Below, piece after piece: positions 51,725-60,496 of a stretch of 64,000 nucleotides of DNA. The translations under genes were made by a program, and so were the position numbers. The stretch is from assembly GCA_963723765.1 (NCBI GenBank), contig CAVRSD010000005.1, positions 558,001 to 622,000 of the forward strand. Direction: 5' to 3'. How positions within the stretch are numbered: position 1 is the stretch's first letter; the number at the start of each line of letters is the position of its first letter. This DNA is from DATBAX01 sp963723765 (lineage in GTDB: Bacteria; Acidobacteriota; Terriglobia; Terriglobales; Acidobacteriaceae). The notes under the pieces are model-generated. The model was not told the DNA's origin and searched no databases. It saw only the letters and a program-made list of their open reading frames with translations.

Positions 51725-51832
51725 GTCATCCTGAGCTTGCGAAGGATCTTGCGTGGAGCGAGATGCACTGTCTGCTCATACGCGCCAGGTCCCTCGCCCG
51801 GCTGAAGTGCGCCGGATCTTCGGGATGACCAC
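51725..51832. repeat. compound TCATCCTGAGC/GGATCTTCGGGATGACC repeat
   Basis: Starts GGTCATCCTGAGCTTGCGAA and ends GTGCGCCGGATCTTCGGGAT then GACC. The ends are mutually inverted. The right end matches 33861-33917 in reverse complement. Confidence 0.65.
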
Positions 51833-51855
51833 AGTGAGAGATATTTAAAAATAAT

Positions 51856-51898
51856 CCCCGCCCTCTCGCAAAGAACGCGAGAAGGGCGGGGCACCCTC
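51856..51898. repeat. CCCCGCCCTCTCGC hairpin repeat, copy 3
   Basis: CCCCGCCCTCTCGCAAAGAA then CGCGAGAAGGGCGGGGCACC. The best-paired of the three copies, located just after the EAL/HDOD gene. Confidence 0.75.
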
Positions 51899-51917
51899 AT
51901 TGTGACAGTGCAGGTTT

Positions 51918-53174
51918 TTATCCGCCGCTGACCTGTCTTGCCCATTGCATGGCTTGCCAATAGCTTTCGGCGACTTCGCTTTCGGTCAGGTGAAGCTGTT
52001 TGGCCAGGATGCCAGTGTTCTCCCAATCTCCGGACTCGCGAGCCAGCATCAACTGGTACAGCGGACGCAATGTGCTGGCCCCGCCCAGGAGCGCGGCTTT
52101 GGTCTGCTGGTCGAGCGGAACTTTCTCCAAGACTTTGGCCATGGGAGTTTCCAGGATGGCGTCCATCATGGAAAGCAGACCCATGAGAAACAGATCGGAA
52201 TCGCCATGCGGGACTTTCGGCGAGAGCAGTTCGCAAAAACGGGCGCGAACCAGAGCCGAGAGTACCAATTCGCTCGATTTATCCTGACCAGCGGCGAGCG
52301 TGGCCACCAGGCGAATCCAGCGGCGGGCTTCGCGTTCGCCAAGCATGGAGAGAGCATGGCGCACGGAATGGATTTCATTGGCGAATCCAAAGACGGCGGA
52401 GTTCAAGTAGCGCAGCAAGCGATAACAGAGCGACGCCTCACTCTTGATGATGTCTTCCACCTCGCGCGGATCCAATTCAGGACGCGAAACTGCCTGCAAC
52501 ATGCGCACATAGTTCAACCGATTGGAGGGGATTTCGCGGGCCTGCATTAATTCCGGTTTGCGAAAGAAATATCCCTGGAAATAGACGAAGCCGGCTTTCT
52601 TTGCGGCCAGGAACTCTTCGCGGGTCTCGACTTTTTCGGCCAGCAGGCGGCTGCGCCACGGTCCATAACGCTTGACCATGGAAGCAGCCACGTCAAAAGG
52701 AGTGCGCTGCATGTCCACTTTAATGATGTCGGCCAGATCGGTGAGCGGCTCGCGGGGATCGCCGATGCTGAAATCATCGAGCGCAATCAGGTAGCCGGCT
52801 TCTTTCAGGCGCTGACATGCAGCTTTCACCAGATCGTCGGCAGGAACCATTTCCAGAATTTCCACTACCGTCTGCGCGGAGGGCAGCAGGGTGACGTAAT
52901 CCTTCAACAACACTTCGCGGGTGCAATTGATGAAAGCCCGCTTGCCATCGCACAACATGTCGAGTCCCATGAGAATGGAAGTGTCGAGGGTGCTGCGGGA
53001 CGCGGCTTCAGGATCGGTATTGCGGAAATAGTCTTCGACGCCGTCGCGAAAAAGCAGTTCGTAGCCAAAAACCTTTTCGTCGCCGGTGAGAATTGGCTGC
53101 CGGGCCACAAAACGCGAGCCCAGCGCGGGCGTTTTGCCGCCGGACGGAACGAGAGCAGGGTTGGGAGCGGTCAC
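51918..53174 (-). CDS. EAL-HDOD signalling protein with degenerate EAL domain
   Basis: About 418 aa from GTG 53174 (the frame runs to 53345 but that part lies opposite the S53 gene end). Residues about 20-200 are EAL-like (FVARQPILTGDEKVFGYELLFRDG), where the EAL triplet reads ELL. The rest of the catalytic motifs are also incomplete, so c-di-GMP hydrolysis is unlikely. Residues about 205-400 form an HDOD domain (IIKSEASLCYRLLRYLNSAVFGF, ALSMLGEREARRWIRLVATL). Such YuxH-type proteins signal by protein contact. The start is uncertain. Confidence 0.85.
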   Translation of the reverse strand: MTAPNPALVPSGGKTPALGSRFVARQPILTGDEKVFGYELLFRDGVEDYFRNTDPEAASRSTLDTSILMGLDMLCDGKRAFINCTREVLLKDYVTLLPSAQTVVEILEMVPADDLVKAACQRLKEAGYLIALDDFSIGDPREPLTDLADIIKVDMQRTPFDVAASMVKRYGPWRSRLLAEKVETREEFLAAKKAGFVYFQGYFFRKPELMQAREIPSNRLNYVRMLQAVSRPELDPREVEDIIKSEASLCYRLLRYLNSAVFGFANEIHSVRHALSMLGEREARRWIRLVATLAAGQDKSSELVLSALVRARFCELLSPKVPHGDSDLFLMGLLSMMDAILETPMAKVLEKVPLDQQTKAALLGGASTLRPLYQLMLARESGDWENTGILAKQLHLTESEVAESYWQAMQWARQVSGG

Positions 53175-53209
53175 CCCTGATCTATCGGCAAAGTTAGCGC
53201 GAAGTTTAG

Positions 53210-55645
53210 CTACTGCACGGTGACGGCAACGTTTAGCGTCCGGGTAATGCTGCCACTGACGGCTGTCACCGTGACCGTGTAGTTGCCCGCAGGAGTGCCG
53301 GGAACGGTCGGGCTGGTGCTTCCACCACCGCCGCCACCTCCACAACCCACTCCCGTGACCATGAATGCCAGCAGGACCATGCCAAACATGGCTGTGTATT
53401 TACGGTGGCGCGCGGGCACACCCATGACGAGGACGCCGGCGAACATGCCTCCGCCGCTGACGGCGAGCCAGCCCAGTCGTCCGGAACGATGCTGGGCCAT
53501 CGTGGTTCCGGCGATGGCGTTCGCGGCGGTGGTGTTGATGGTCAGAGTTGTGGTTGTGTTTGATCCGTTAACGGTGACAGAAGTGGGAATGGAGCAGGTG
53601 ATTTTCGCACCAGCCGCGGAAGGCGGCGCACAGGTGAGGTTCACCGTTCCGTTGAAGCCGTTTAGTGCGTCCACAGAGATGGTTGAGCTGCCGGTGGCTC
53701 CAGCCGATGCAATGGTGACCGTAGTGCCTCCGACGGTGTAGGTCGGGGCGGTGGAATAACCAGGCCAATTCGTCACCAGGGTGTCGGCATCAATAGAACC
53801 GAGTCCGCTGGCTTGGTCATAACCGACGGCAGCGCTGTAACCAAGCATCCCTGGGTGAGAGCCAGTCGAGGGGCAGTCAGGTGAACCCGGTGCGCAGGGC
53901 TGCATGTTGTTGCCGGAGGTGATGTCATGAAAAGCGGTGGGTGAGCTAGCTGCCAGGCCGTACAGCGTGGAATTTATTGGACCCAGGCCGGTCGAATCTG
54001 TTGCCTGATTGATCAGGGCGACAATACCCGCAAAGGTAGGTGCTCCGACGGAGGTGCCGCCAACACCGTCAGGTTCACCATCACTGTCGAGGAATCCGTT
54101 GGTGCAGCTTGGCAGACTATCCTCGGTATTGGTTCCCGTGCAGAGCAGGTAAAAGTCGTGGAAATTGGAAGCGTTCAGAGCGATGTCCGGGACGTTACGT
54201 CCACTGGTTAGAAAACCAGTGCCCGTTTGCCAGGACGGAATAGAAAACAAGACACTGACCCCTCCACCGCCCGCGGCCAATCCCTCACCATTGTCATTCG
54301 ATATCGTAGTGTCGTTCCAGACCTCTTCCGGAATGTACTTGATGGCGGAGCCATAGTCGCTGTCATTCCCAGAGTTCCAATAAGTAGCAGGATTGGCAAC
54401 ATCCGCCAGAAATTCGCTCCCTCCAACCCCGGTGACTTCAGGGATCGCGGCAGGCACATCGACGGCAAGACCCTGAGTCGCGGAAGCACCCACGTCGCAG
54501 TCGGCAGCACCGGAATCTCCGGAGGCTGCGGTAATGGTCTGGCCTTGTGAATTGCCTTCCTGAGCCCACTGCTGAACGATCAGCGCATCGTTCGAACCGA
54601 ATTGCGCTTCGCAGTCTCCAAAACTAATGCTAATGACGGGAGCCAAGTCGTTGTCGACGGCATACTGCAGGGCCCCAAACACCCCTTCGTTGTCGTTATT
54701 GCCCACGTAGACGTAAATGATCTGAGCATTTTTTGCAATTGCACCGGACCATTCCAGGTCGAGATAAGCTTCGACTTGCTCACCCGCGCTGGGAATCACA
54801 CCCGAGCCACTACCGGGGACCAATATCTCTGTAGGAGCGTTGACCGGCAGTCCGGCGAGCGAACGAAAGGTCGCAATATTAGCCAGGTTGACCGTGCTAT
54901 CGCCCATGACGGCGATGGTTTCCCCGGTGCCGTCAATGCCGAGGTCATAAAGCGCTTTCAATCCGTAGATGGTGGCAAAGTCCTCGGGCACAAGAGCGTA
55001 ATTTCCAAGACTGTGGGTATATTTCGGAGAAGCAGGAGGTCTATGAAGATGCGGTTTGGGGCGGAAGTCATTGAGACCGCGAAAGCCGAGAACTACATTT
55101 GCCAAAGGCGCAGGCACGGACAACGCGCTGGCATTGGCAAAGTGCTTTTCACCATTCACTTCATATCGATGGATTTCGGTGTGGAACACAGATTCGATTT
55201 GAGCTGCGGTTCCACTGAATGAAATCTGGGTACGGCCGCGCGCTACACGATCCACGGTGAAGCCCTGCGACTCGAGCCATGCGGAAACCTTCGCGATGTC
55301 GGCCTGGGTCATGCCGAAGCGGTCGGCAAATTGTTGCGGAGTCAGCCATTTGTGATAGTTGGGCGAAGTGCGGTCCTGCTGTTGGGCGAGCAGCGTGTCC
55401 AAAGCCTGCTGTTGGGCGGTCGAAGGCTTGAAGATGATCGAGACTCCGGGGAGCTGCATGCTGCCATCGACCGGGCCGCGGTCGAATTCCGGCTTGGCCA
55501 TGGGATGCGCGGAGCCGCGCAAGGTGGTGAATTGCGCATTATCGATGGCTTGCACGATGCGGCTTTGCGGCGCGCGCTGGGCAAAAGAAACCAGCGCAAC
55601 CAGTAGAAACACGACAACGCTTACAGGCTTGAGCAAACGGGCCAC
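53210..55645 (-). CDS. S53 family (sedolisin/kumamolisin-like) peptidase
   Basis: 811 aa from GTG 55645, chosen because GGAGGA stands right before it (frame open to 55672). Signal peptide 1-22. Pro-kumamolisin activation domain (about 50-190: SPNYHKWLTPQQFADRFGMTQ). Catalytic domain with Glu and Asp in EAYLDLEWSGA and Ser in GGTSVGAPTFAGI. This class cleaves proteins at acid pH. The C-terminus has an Ig-like segment, a hydrophobic stretch (AMFGMVLLAFMVTGVGC) followed by a Gly run, then a second Ig-like piece, an unusual tail. Acts outside the cell or at its surface. Confidence 0.93.
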   Translation of the reverse strand: MARLLKPVSVVVFLLVALVSFAQRAPQSRIVQAIDNAQFTTLRGSAHPMAKPEFDRGPVDGSMQLPGVSIIFKPSTAQQQALDTLLAQQQDRTSPNYHKWLTPQQFADRFGMTQADIAKVSAWLESQGFTVDRVARGRTQISFSGTAAQIESVFHTEIHRYEVNGEKHFANASALSVPAPLANVVLGFRGLNDFRPKPHLHRPPASPKYTHSLGNYALVPEDFATIYGLKALYDLGIDGTGETIAVMGDSTVNLANIATFRSLAGLPVNAPTEILVPGSGSGVIPSAGEQVEAYLDLEWSGAIAKNAQIIYVYVGNNDNEGVFGALQYAVDNDLAPVISISFGDCEAQFGSNDALIVQQWAQEGNSQGQTITAASGDSGAADCDVGASATQGLAVDVPAAIPEVTGVGGSEFLADVANPATYWNSGNDSDYGSAIKYIPEEVWNDTTISNDNGEGLAAGGGGVSVLFSIPSWQTGTGFLTSGRNVPDIALNASNFHDFYLLCTGTNTEDSLPSCTNGFLDSDGEPDGVGGTSVGAPTFAGIVALINQATDSTGLGPINSTLYGLAASSPTAFHDITSGNNMQPCAPGSPDCPSTGSHPGMLGYSAAVGYDQASGLGSIDADTLVTNWPGYSTAPTYTVGGTTVTIASAGATGSSTISVDALNGFNGTVNLTCAPPSAAGAKITCSIPTSVTVNGSNTTTTLTINTTAANAIAGTTMAQHRSGRLGWLAVSGGGMFAGVLVMGVPARHRKYTAMFGMVLLAFMVTGVGCGGGGGGGSTSPTVPGTPAGNYTVTVTAVSGSITRTLNVAVTVQ

Positions 55646-55672
55646 GGTACTCCTCCATCCAACATGCGCCAT

Positions 55673-56095
55673 TCAACATCCATAAAGCTATGGGTTGTGT
55701 ATCTCTAATGGATTCGGAATGCCGTCCCCAGAGATGTACACCTGACACTTTTTTACAAATTGCTTACACAGAAAATGGTAGTCGCCAGCGCAGTTTTTCT
55801 CCGGTTACGAAAGAAGGTGAACCACCGGAATTGGCTAACCGGCGCGGGGATCGGCAGCAATTGGGGTGTTTACAACCAGCGGTTTGCCGCTTCGTTCATC
55901 AAACGGCCGATCACGGTCACGGGGAGGAGCAGGATTTGGAGGGGAAGAAGAAACAGCATGGTCAGGCATCCCATGGCCATGGGTGGCGCGCTGGCTTTCG
56001 GGCGAATCAACCGGCTCAGATAATCCATGAAACCAGAATAAACCGCCTCCCGGCTGGCTGCCAACCGTGGGAATTCAGGCGCTTGTGGTTATGAG
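55673..56095. other. intergenic stretch
   Basis: Divergent region between the S53 and ICMT-like genes. It holds only the small minus-strand ORF listed next. Confidence 0.4.
55870..56028 (-). CDS. possible small membrane protein, 52 aa
   Basis: MDYLSRLIRPKASAPPMAMG then one long helix (CLTMLFLLPLQILLLPVTVIG) and a short polar tail. The frame stays open to 56064. The ribosome site is poor (GGAGG is 17 bases away from this ATG). Basic residues before the helix fit a genuine inner-membrane peptide. Confidence 0.4.
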   Translation of the reverse strand: MDYLSRLIRPKASAPPMAMGCLTMLFLLPLQILLLPVTVIGRLMNEAANRWL

Positions 56096-56116
56096 ATGCT
56101 GGAAGGTGACTCTTTC

Positions 56117-56845
56117 ATGATGCTGCATAGAATCCTAGCTTCGAAATTCTTTACTTTAGCCATTCATCTGATGCCGATCCTGCTGTTGCTGATGGCGGGC
56201 TGGGGATGGGATGACTGGCGAGGATTTTTCGGCAATCCGGCGCGGGCTGGATTGATGGCCGTCATCGTGTTGAGTGGGGGACTGGTTTTGCTGCTTCGAC
56301 TCGACCTGCATCCCCTTCGTCGCGGACTTTTGCCGAGCGGAAATCAAACTCTGGTCTTGTTGGCTTTAGCGCTGGCGTCGCTTTTTCTGATCTGGTTTCT
56401 GCCCTTTGCCGATCGCCGGCAGATTCTTACACTCACTCGCGATCCATCCGTCCGTTATTTCGGATTGGGACTTTGTTGTGGCGGGATCGCAGTGCGAATG
56501 CTCGCGCTGGTGAAACTCGGCCGGCATTTCAGCGCATACGTAACTTTGCAGGACGGACACCAACTTGTACGGTCCGGAATTTACGGAACTATTCGGCATC
56601 CGCTCTATCTCAGTCTGCTGCTGGCTGCGCCGGGATTTGCCCTGGTTTTTGCCAGTGCTCTGGTCTGGCCGATTCTGATCGTGACTTTGGTCTTCGTGAT
56701 CACGCGCATTCGAGAAGAGGACAAACTGCTGGAATCCAGATTTGGGACGGAGTTTCAGGAATATCGACAGCACACCGGCGCGCTGTTTCCGCGGATTGTC
56801 CGTTTTACATTGACAGCAGGTGCTAAAGCGAAAATGCACACGTAG
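56117..56845 (+). CDS. isoprenylcysteine carboxyl methyltransferase-like membrane protein
   Basis: 242 aa from ATG 56117, which has GGAAGG ten bases upstream (ATG 56096 in the same frame is possible). Five or so membrane helices and the ICMT/PEMT signature at the C-terminus: LVRSGIYGTIRHPLYLSLLL, then IREEDKLLESRFGTEFQEYRQHTGALFPRI. This motif binds SAM in integral-membrane methyltransferases. The bacterial substrates are mostly unknown. Confidence 0.88.
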   Translation: MMLHRILASKFFTLAIHLMPILLLLMAGWGWDDWRGFFGNPARAGLMAVIVLSGGLVLLLRLDLHPLRRGLLPSGNQTLVLLALALASLFLIWFLPFADRRQILTLTRDPSVRYFGLGLCCGGIAVRMLALVKLGRHFSAYVTLQDGHQLVRSGIYGTIRHPLYLSLLLAAPGFALVFASALVWPILIVTLVFVITRIREEDKLLESRFGTEFQEYRQHTGALFPRIVRFTLTAGAKAKMHT

Positions 56846-56911
56846 GGTCGGGAATGGCGCCGGCAATCTTTTTCGAGCCTATACTGCTCTGGAATGTAGG
56901 CGGAGAGACCC

Positions 56912-57970
56912 ATGAAATTTACCTGGCGTTTGCTGCTGTCGATCTTCCTGTGCGTCGGCTTGTACGCACAACAAAATACCTTTACCAATCCTCTGCTTCC
57001 GACGGGTCCCGATCCGTGGGTGGAATACAAAGACGGTTTCTACTACTACATGAACACCACCGCGACCAATCTTACCGTCTGGAAAACCCGCAACATGGCC
57101 GATCTGGGTTCTGCTGATCTGGGTACCACTGAAAAGAAGGTGGTGTGGACGCCGCCCGCGACCGGGCCGTACTCCCGCGACATCTGGGCACCGGAAATTC
57201 ATTTCCTGTCCGGCAAGTGGTACATCTACTTCGCAGCTGACGGCGCAACCAATCAAAGTCATCGCATCTGGGTGGTGGAGAATTCTTCTTCCGATCCGCT
57301 GCAGGGTGAGTGGACGTTCAAGGGAAAAGTCGCCGAAGCGTCAGACAAGTGGGCAATTGACGCATCCGTGTTCGAAGACCGGGGACAGCTTTACATGATT
57401 TGGTCGGGATGGGGAGACGACCAGAACGGCACCCAGAGTATTTATATTGCGCGCATGAAAAATCCCTGGACCGTCGAAGGACCGCGCACGCGGGTGTCCA
57501 CGCCGGAATACGCGTGGGAAAAAGTCGGGGACGTCGATCAAAAGAAGCAGCCGGGGGATCCGCCGCATATTGACGTCAACGAAGGCCCCGAGATGCTCAA
57601 ACACAACGACAAACTGTTCTTGATTTATTCCGCCAGCGCCTGCTGGACCGACTATTACGCGCTCGGAATGTTGGAAGCCACATCGGGAAGCGATCTGCTG
57701 GATCCGGCCTCCTGGAAGAAATCAGCGAAACCGGTTTTCCAGCAATTACCTGGGGCGGGAGTCTATGCGCCCGGTCATAACGGATTTTTCAAATCATCCG
57801 ACGGAAAGCAGGACTGGATTATCTATCACGCGAATTCTCAATCAGGCCAGGGATGCGGCGGGCATCGTTCGCCGCGGGCCCAGCCCTTTACGTGGAACCC
57901 TGATGGCACGCCAAATTTTGGGGTGCCGGTGGGTGCGGGAGTGGCGATTCCGCGACCGTCGGAGAAGTAG
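56912..57970 (+). CDS. secreted GH43 family glycoside hydrolase
   Basis: 352 aa. GGAGAG precedes the ATG; signal peptide 1-20. Five-bladed GH43 propeller: GPDPWVEYKDGFYYYMNTT with the catalytic base Asp, YSRDIWAPEIHFLSGKWYIYFAAD, WAIDASVFEDRGQLYMIWSGW with the pKa-setting Asp, and DVNEGPEMLKHNDKLFLIYSAS with the acid Glu. The PGHNGFFKSSDGKQDWIIYHA segment completes the core. Alpha-L-arabinofuranosidase activity is the commonest in this group. Likely used on plant hemicellulose. Confidence 0.92.
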   Translation: MKFTWRLLLSIFLCVGLYAQQNTFTNPLLPTGPDPWVEYKDGFYYYMNTTATNLTVWKTRNMADLGSADLGTTEKKVVWTPPATGPYSRDIWAPEIHFLSGKWYIYFAADGATNQSHRIWVVENSSSDPLQGEWTFKGKVAEASDKWAIDASVFEDRGQLYMIWSGWGDDQNGTQSIYIARMKNPWTVEGPRTRVSTPEYAWEKVGDVDQKKQPGDPPHIDVNEGPEMLKHNDKLFLIYSASACWTDYYALGMLEATSGSDLLDPASWKKSAKPVFQQLPGAGVYAPGHNGFFKSSDGKQDWIIYHANSQSGQGCGGHRSPRAQPFTWNPDGTPNFGVPVGAGVAIPRPSEK

Positions 57971-57990
57971 GGAGACGGCGGCGGGACGTT

Positions 57991-58069
57991 CCGTGGAAGA
58001 GTGGCGCTTAAGCGCCGCGTAATCGTTCTGGCTTTGCAACGCGACCCTGGAAGGGCCGCTCTTCCACGG
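57991..58069. repeat. 79-bp inverted repeat CCGTGGAAGAG...CTCTTCCACGG
   Basis: The arms CCGTGGAAGAGTGGCGCTTA and GGAAGGGCCGCTCTTCCACG pair. Inside is a second hairpin GGCGCTTAAGCGCC. It shares its right half with 35209-35244. Confidence 0.65.
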
Positions 58070-58117
58070 TGGCCTCGAACAAATCCCCAGCGCGAGACAG
58101 CTCAGAAATTTGAACCT

Positions 58118-58912
58118 TCATCTGGACTGGCTTAATTCCGGATAGATCTTGATCCAATGATTACGCACCTGCGGCTTCACCTTCGTGCCTTTCCAGTTAA
58201 ATACGATCAGATTCGTTTCCTGCATGGGCATGTGGCAGGAAATGCAGTTGCTCGTGGCCAGATGATCGGCTTTCGGAAACGCGGGTGTGTCCGGCTTGTG
58301 ACAGCTCAAACAACGTTGCGAGAAAGCCATGGGATCGTGCTGGCTGGTGTGAACATCGTGGCAGGTAAGGCAAGTCATCGACGATGACTGGAAGCAGCGG
58401 CTCTTTTTCAGCAGTTCTACTTGATCGCCATGCACGTCGATCGGCGCGTTGGGATCCGGCTTGGGCAGATCCAGATATTTGTCCAGCGACTCCCCCGGAA
58501 CGTAAGAGAACGATGGAGACAAGGGCTCGCCGTGTCCGGCGTGGCACCAGGCGCAGAGATCGATCTGCCGGTCGCGAGGGAATCGGCTGGGGTTGAGGAT
58601 GGCGGCGGAATCGGAAGTTGCAGTGGATTTCAAATTTTCGCGCTGCACGTGCTCGTGTCCGGGGCCGTGACATTTTTCACAGGTGATGCCCAACACGAAG
58701 CCAGTCTTGCTGAATCGATTGATGGGTGGCGCCTGCGATTCGAAATACGTTCCATGGCACTCCAGGCAGCGGGAAGATGGGACGTTGAAAGTGCACGACG
58801 CGACTTCCTGCGCGAGCGGCAGTACGAGGCTTCGAAAGCCTCTTTCCAAGTAAAACTTTGTTCGCTCAATGATGAGAGAATCCTGGCTCTTCCGCGTCGA
58901 AACCACTCTCAT
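58118..58912 (-). CDS. multiheme c-type cytochrome fragment, N-terminus lost
   Basis: About 264 aa from ATG 58912 (frame open to 58969). Six CxxCH haem sites: CLECH (49), CEKCH (78), CAWCH (120), CLTCH (181), CLSCH (201), CISCH (223). There is no signal peptide, though c-type haem is attached in the periplasm, and only about 30 bases separate the frame from tRNA-Val. The 5' part, which in related proteins holds the signal and another haem site, thus seems deleted. Probably non-functional unless the start is elsewhere. Confidence 0.75.
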   Translation of the reverse strand: MRVVSTRKSQDSLIIERTKFYLERGFRSLVLPLAQEVASCTFNVPSSRCLECHGTYFESQAPPINRFSKTGFVLGITCEKCHGPGHEHVQRENLKSTATSDSAAILNPSRFPRDRQIDLCAWCHAGHGEPLSPSFSYVPGESLDKYLDLPKPDPNAPIDVHGDQVELLKKSRCFQSSSMTCLTCHDVHTSQHDPMAFSQRCLSCHKPDTPAFPKADHLATSNCISCHMPMQETNLIVFNWKGTKVKPQVRNHWIKIYPELSQSR

Positions 58913-58999
58913 GACTGCTAATTCTTGGCGTCTTGGGCGGCAGGAAACGAAGCGGAGACCCAAGGTCAACCGAGCCTATTACTACCGTAATTGTGATGG

Positions 59000-59071
59000 T
59001 GGGCGCTATAGGATTCGAACCTATGACTTCCACCGTGTGAAGGTGGCACTCTACCGCTGAGTTAAGCGCCC
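59000..59071 (-). tRNA. tRNA-Val (CAC)
   Basis: 72 bases, no encoded CCA. Acceptor GGGCGCT/AGCGCCC, D-arm ACTCAGCGGTAGAGT, anticodon stem CCACC/GGTGG with loop TTCACAC (anticodon CAC), T-arm ATAGGTTCGAATCCTAT. Confidence 0.94.
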
Positions 59072-59199
59072 GCAGGACCAGCCGCTATATTGTAGCAAAT
59101 GAACAGTTTTCTGTGACCTTGGGGCGTGTTAGCCTAATCCCCGGTAGCTCCCGAGGGCGAAGTCCTAAAGCGCTTTGGGAGGCTTGCCAGAGACGCCAG

Positions 59200-59979
59200 A
59201 TGGCTGGGAACAGCAAACCCGTCAAAACGCCCGTACCTTCCTCTCCGGAAGGGACTTCCGCGACGCCGCCGGAGCCAGACGAGGCGCAACTTCCAGCCTC
59301 CGGACGGGTTCAACCTAGTGTGAGCAGCATTGCCATGAATCGCGGGTTGCTCGGGATGGCGGGGACGACCTCCCAGGCAGAGGTGGTGGCGGCGGGTGTG
59401 TCTGGTGAAACCATAAGCGACGCTGACATCATGCTACGGGTAAAAACCGGCGATGATTCGGCGTTCGAATATCTGGTGCAAAAGTATCGCCGGGCGATGG
59501 TGAGCTTCATGTTCCGCATGGCGCATAATTCAGCGGCGGCGGAAGATTTGGCGCAGGAAGTTTTTCTGCGGGTGTACCGTTCGCGTGAGAGTTACGAAGC
59601 CAGCGCCAAATTCACCACGTGGCTGTATCGCATTGCCACCAATCTGGCGGTGAACCATGCGCGGGACACGCGGCATGAGCGTCCGGAGAACATGGTGAAT
59701 CTGGACCAGCCGGATTCCGAGACCGGGCAAACCCCGGACCTGGCGGACAGTACGCCCACTGTGGAAGAAGACATTGTGCGGCAGGAACGGCTCGCGGCCA
59801 TCCGGCAGAAAGTGCAGGCATTGCCGGAACGGCAGAGGATGGCGGTTGCCATGCACAAGTATCAGCAGATGGATTACAAGCAGATTGCCGAGGTTTTGAA
59901 ATTGAGCGAGTCTGCGACGAAGTCATTGCTGTTTCGCGCTTACGAGACGTTGCGCGAGCAGCTCAAAGAATTTGTGTAG
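59200..59979 (+). CDS. ECF-type RNA polymerase sigma factor
   Basis: 259 aa from ATG 59200; Met at 59335 is another candidate, and the first 100 residues (Pro/Ser-rich) are unusual for the family. Sigma-2: DDSAFEYLVQKYRRAMVSFMFRM..AEDLAQEVFLRVYRSRESY. Sigma-4: LPERQRMAVAMHKYQQMDYKQIAEVLKLSESATKSLLFRAYETLREQL. It directs RNA polymerase to stress promoters. The zinc anti-sigma gene starts 41 bases on. Confidence 0.92.
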   Translation: MAGNSKPVKTPVPSSPEGTSATPPEPDEAQLPASGRVQPSVSSIAMNRGLLGMAGTTSQAEVVAAGVSGETISDADIMLRVKTGDDSAFEYLVQKYRRAMVSFMFRMAHNSAAAEDLAQEVFLRVYRSRESYEASAKFTTWLYRIATNLAVNHARDTRHERPENMVNLDQPDSETGQTPDLADSTPTVEEDIVRQERLAAIRQKVQALPERQRMAVAMHKYQQMDYKQIAEVLKLSESATKSLLFRAYETLREQLKEFV

Positions 59980-60020
59980 GAAGTCTTGGGAAACGAAGTT
60001 TGGGAATAGGGAAAACACTT

Positions 60021-60485
60021 ATGAAGTGCAATGACATTCGCGAAATGATGCCGGACCTGGCCGCCGGACGAAACGCGGCCACGCCCGAAGTAAACGACCA
60101 CATTCACTCCTGCGCCGGATGCGCGGAGAACCTGAAGGAGCTCCGCCAGACCATGGCGCTGCTTGACGAATGGCAGGCCCCGGAGCCTTCCCCATATTTT
60201 GATACGCGCCTGCGTGCGCGTTTGCGGGAAGAAGCGGCCAAGCAGCCGGTGGGCTGGTTCCACTGGATGCGCCGGCCGGCGTTGGCGGTCTCGCTCGCTT
60301 TGATGATGGTGGTAGGCGTTACGCTGTTCCAGAAGGGCGGCGTCACCCCGGTGGATGCGCCGGTGGCACAGATCGGCACGGCGGTCGGCGACTTACAGGC
60401 ATTGGATAAGAACCAGGATTTGTATTCGAATTTCGATGTACTGGATGATCTGGAAGTACAGCCGGATGTGACGGCGAATCCGTAA
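60021..60485 (+). CDS. zinc-finger anti-sigma factor (zf-HC2), membrane-anchored
   Basis: 154 aa. Cys3 plus HIHSCAGCAENL gives the anti-sigma zinc motif H-x3-C-x2-C within the first 40 residues. One membrane helix (ALAVSLALMMVVGVTLF, about 91-107), then a short periplasmic tail. It should hold the upstream ECF sigma at the membrane until a signal arrives. Confidence 0.9.
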   Translation: MKCNDIREMMPDLAAGRNAATPEVNDHIHSCAGCAENLKELRQTMALLDEWQAPEPSPYFDTRLRARLREEAAKQPVGWFHWMRRPALAVSLALMMVVGVTLFQKGGVTPVDAPVAQIGTAVGDLQALDKNQDLYSNFDVLDDLEVQPDVTANP

Positions 60486-60496
60486 TCAGCGGCAGA

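Noticed and set aside
49527..51898. CRISPR-like repeated hairpins
   Set aside because: Only three copies, more than 1 kb apart, with genes between and no cas genes.
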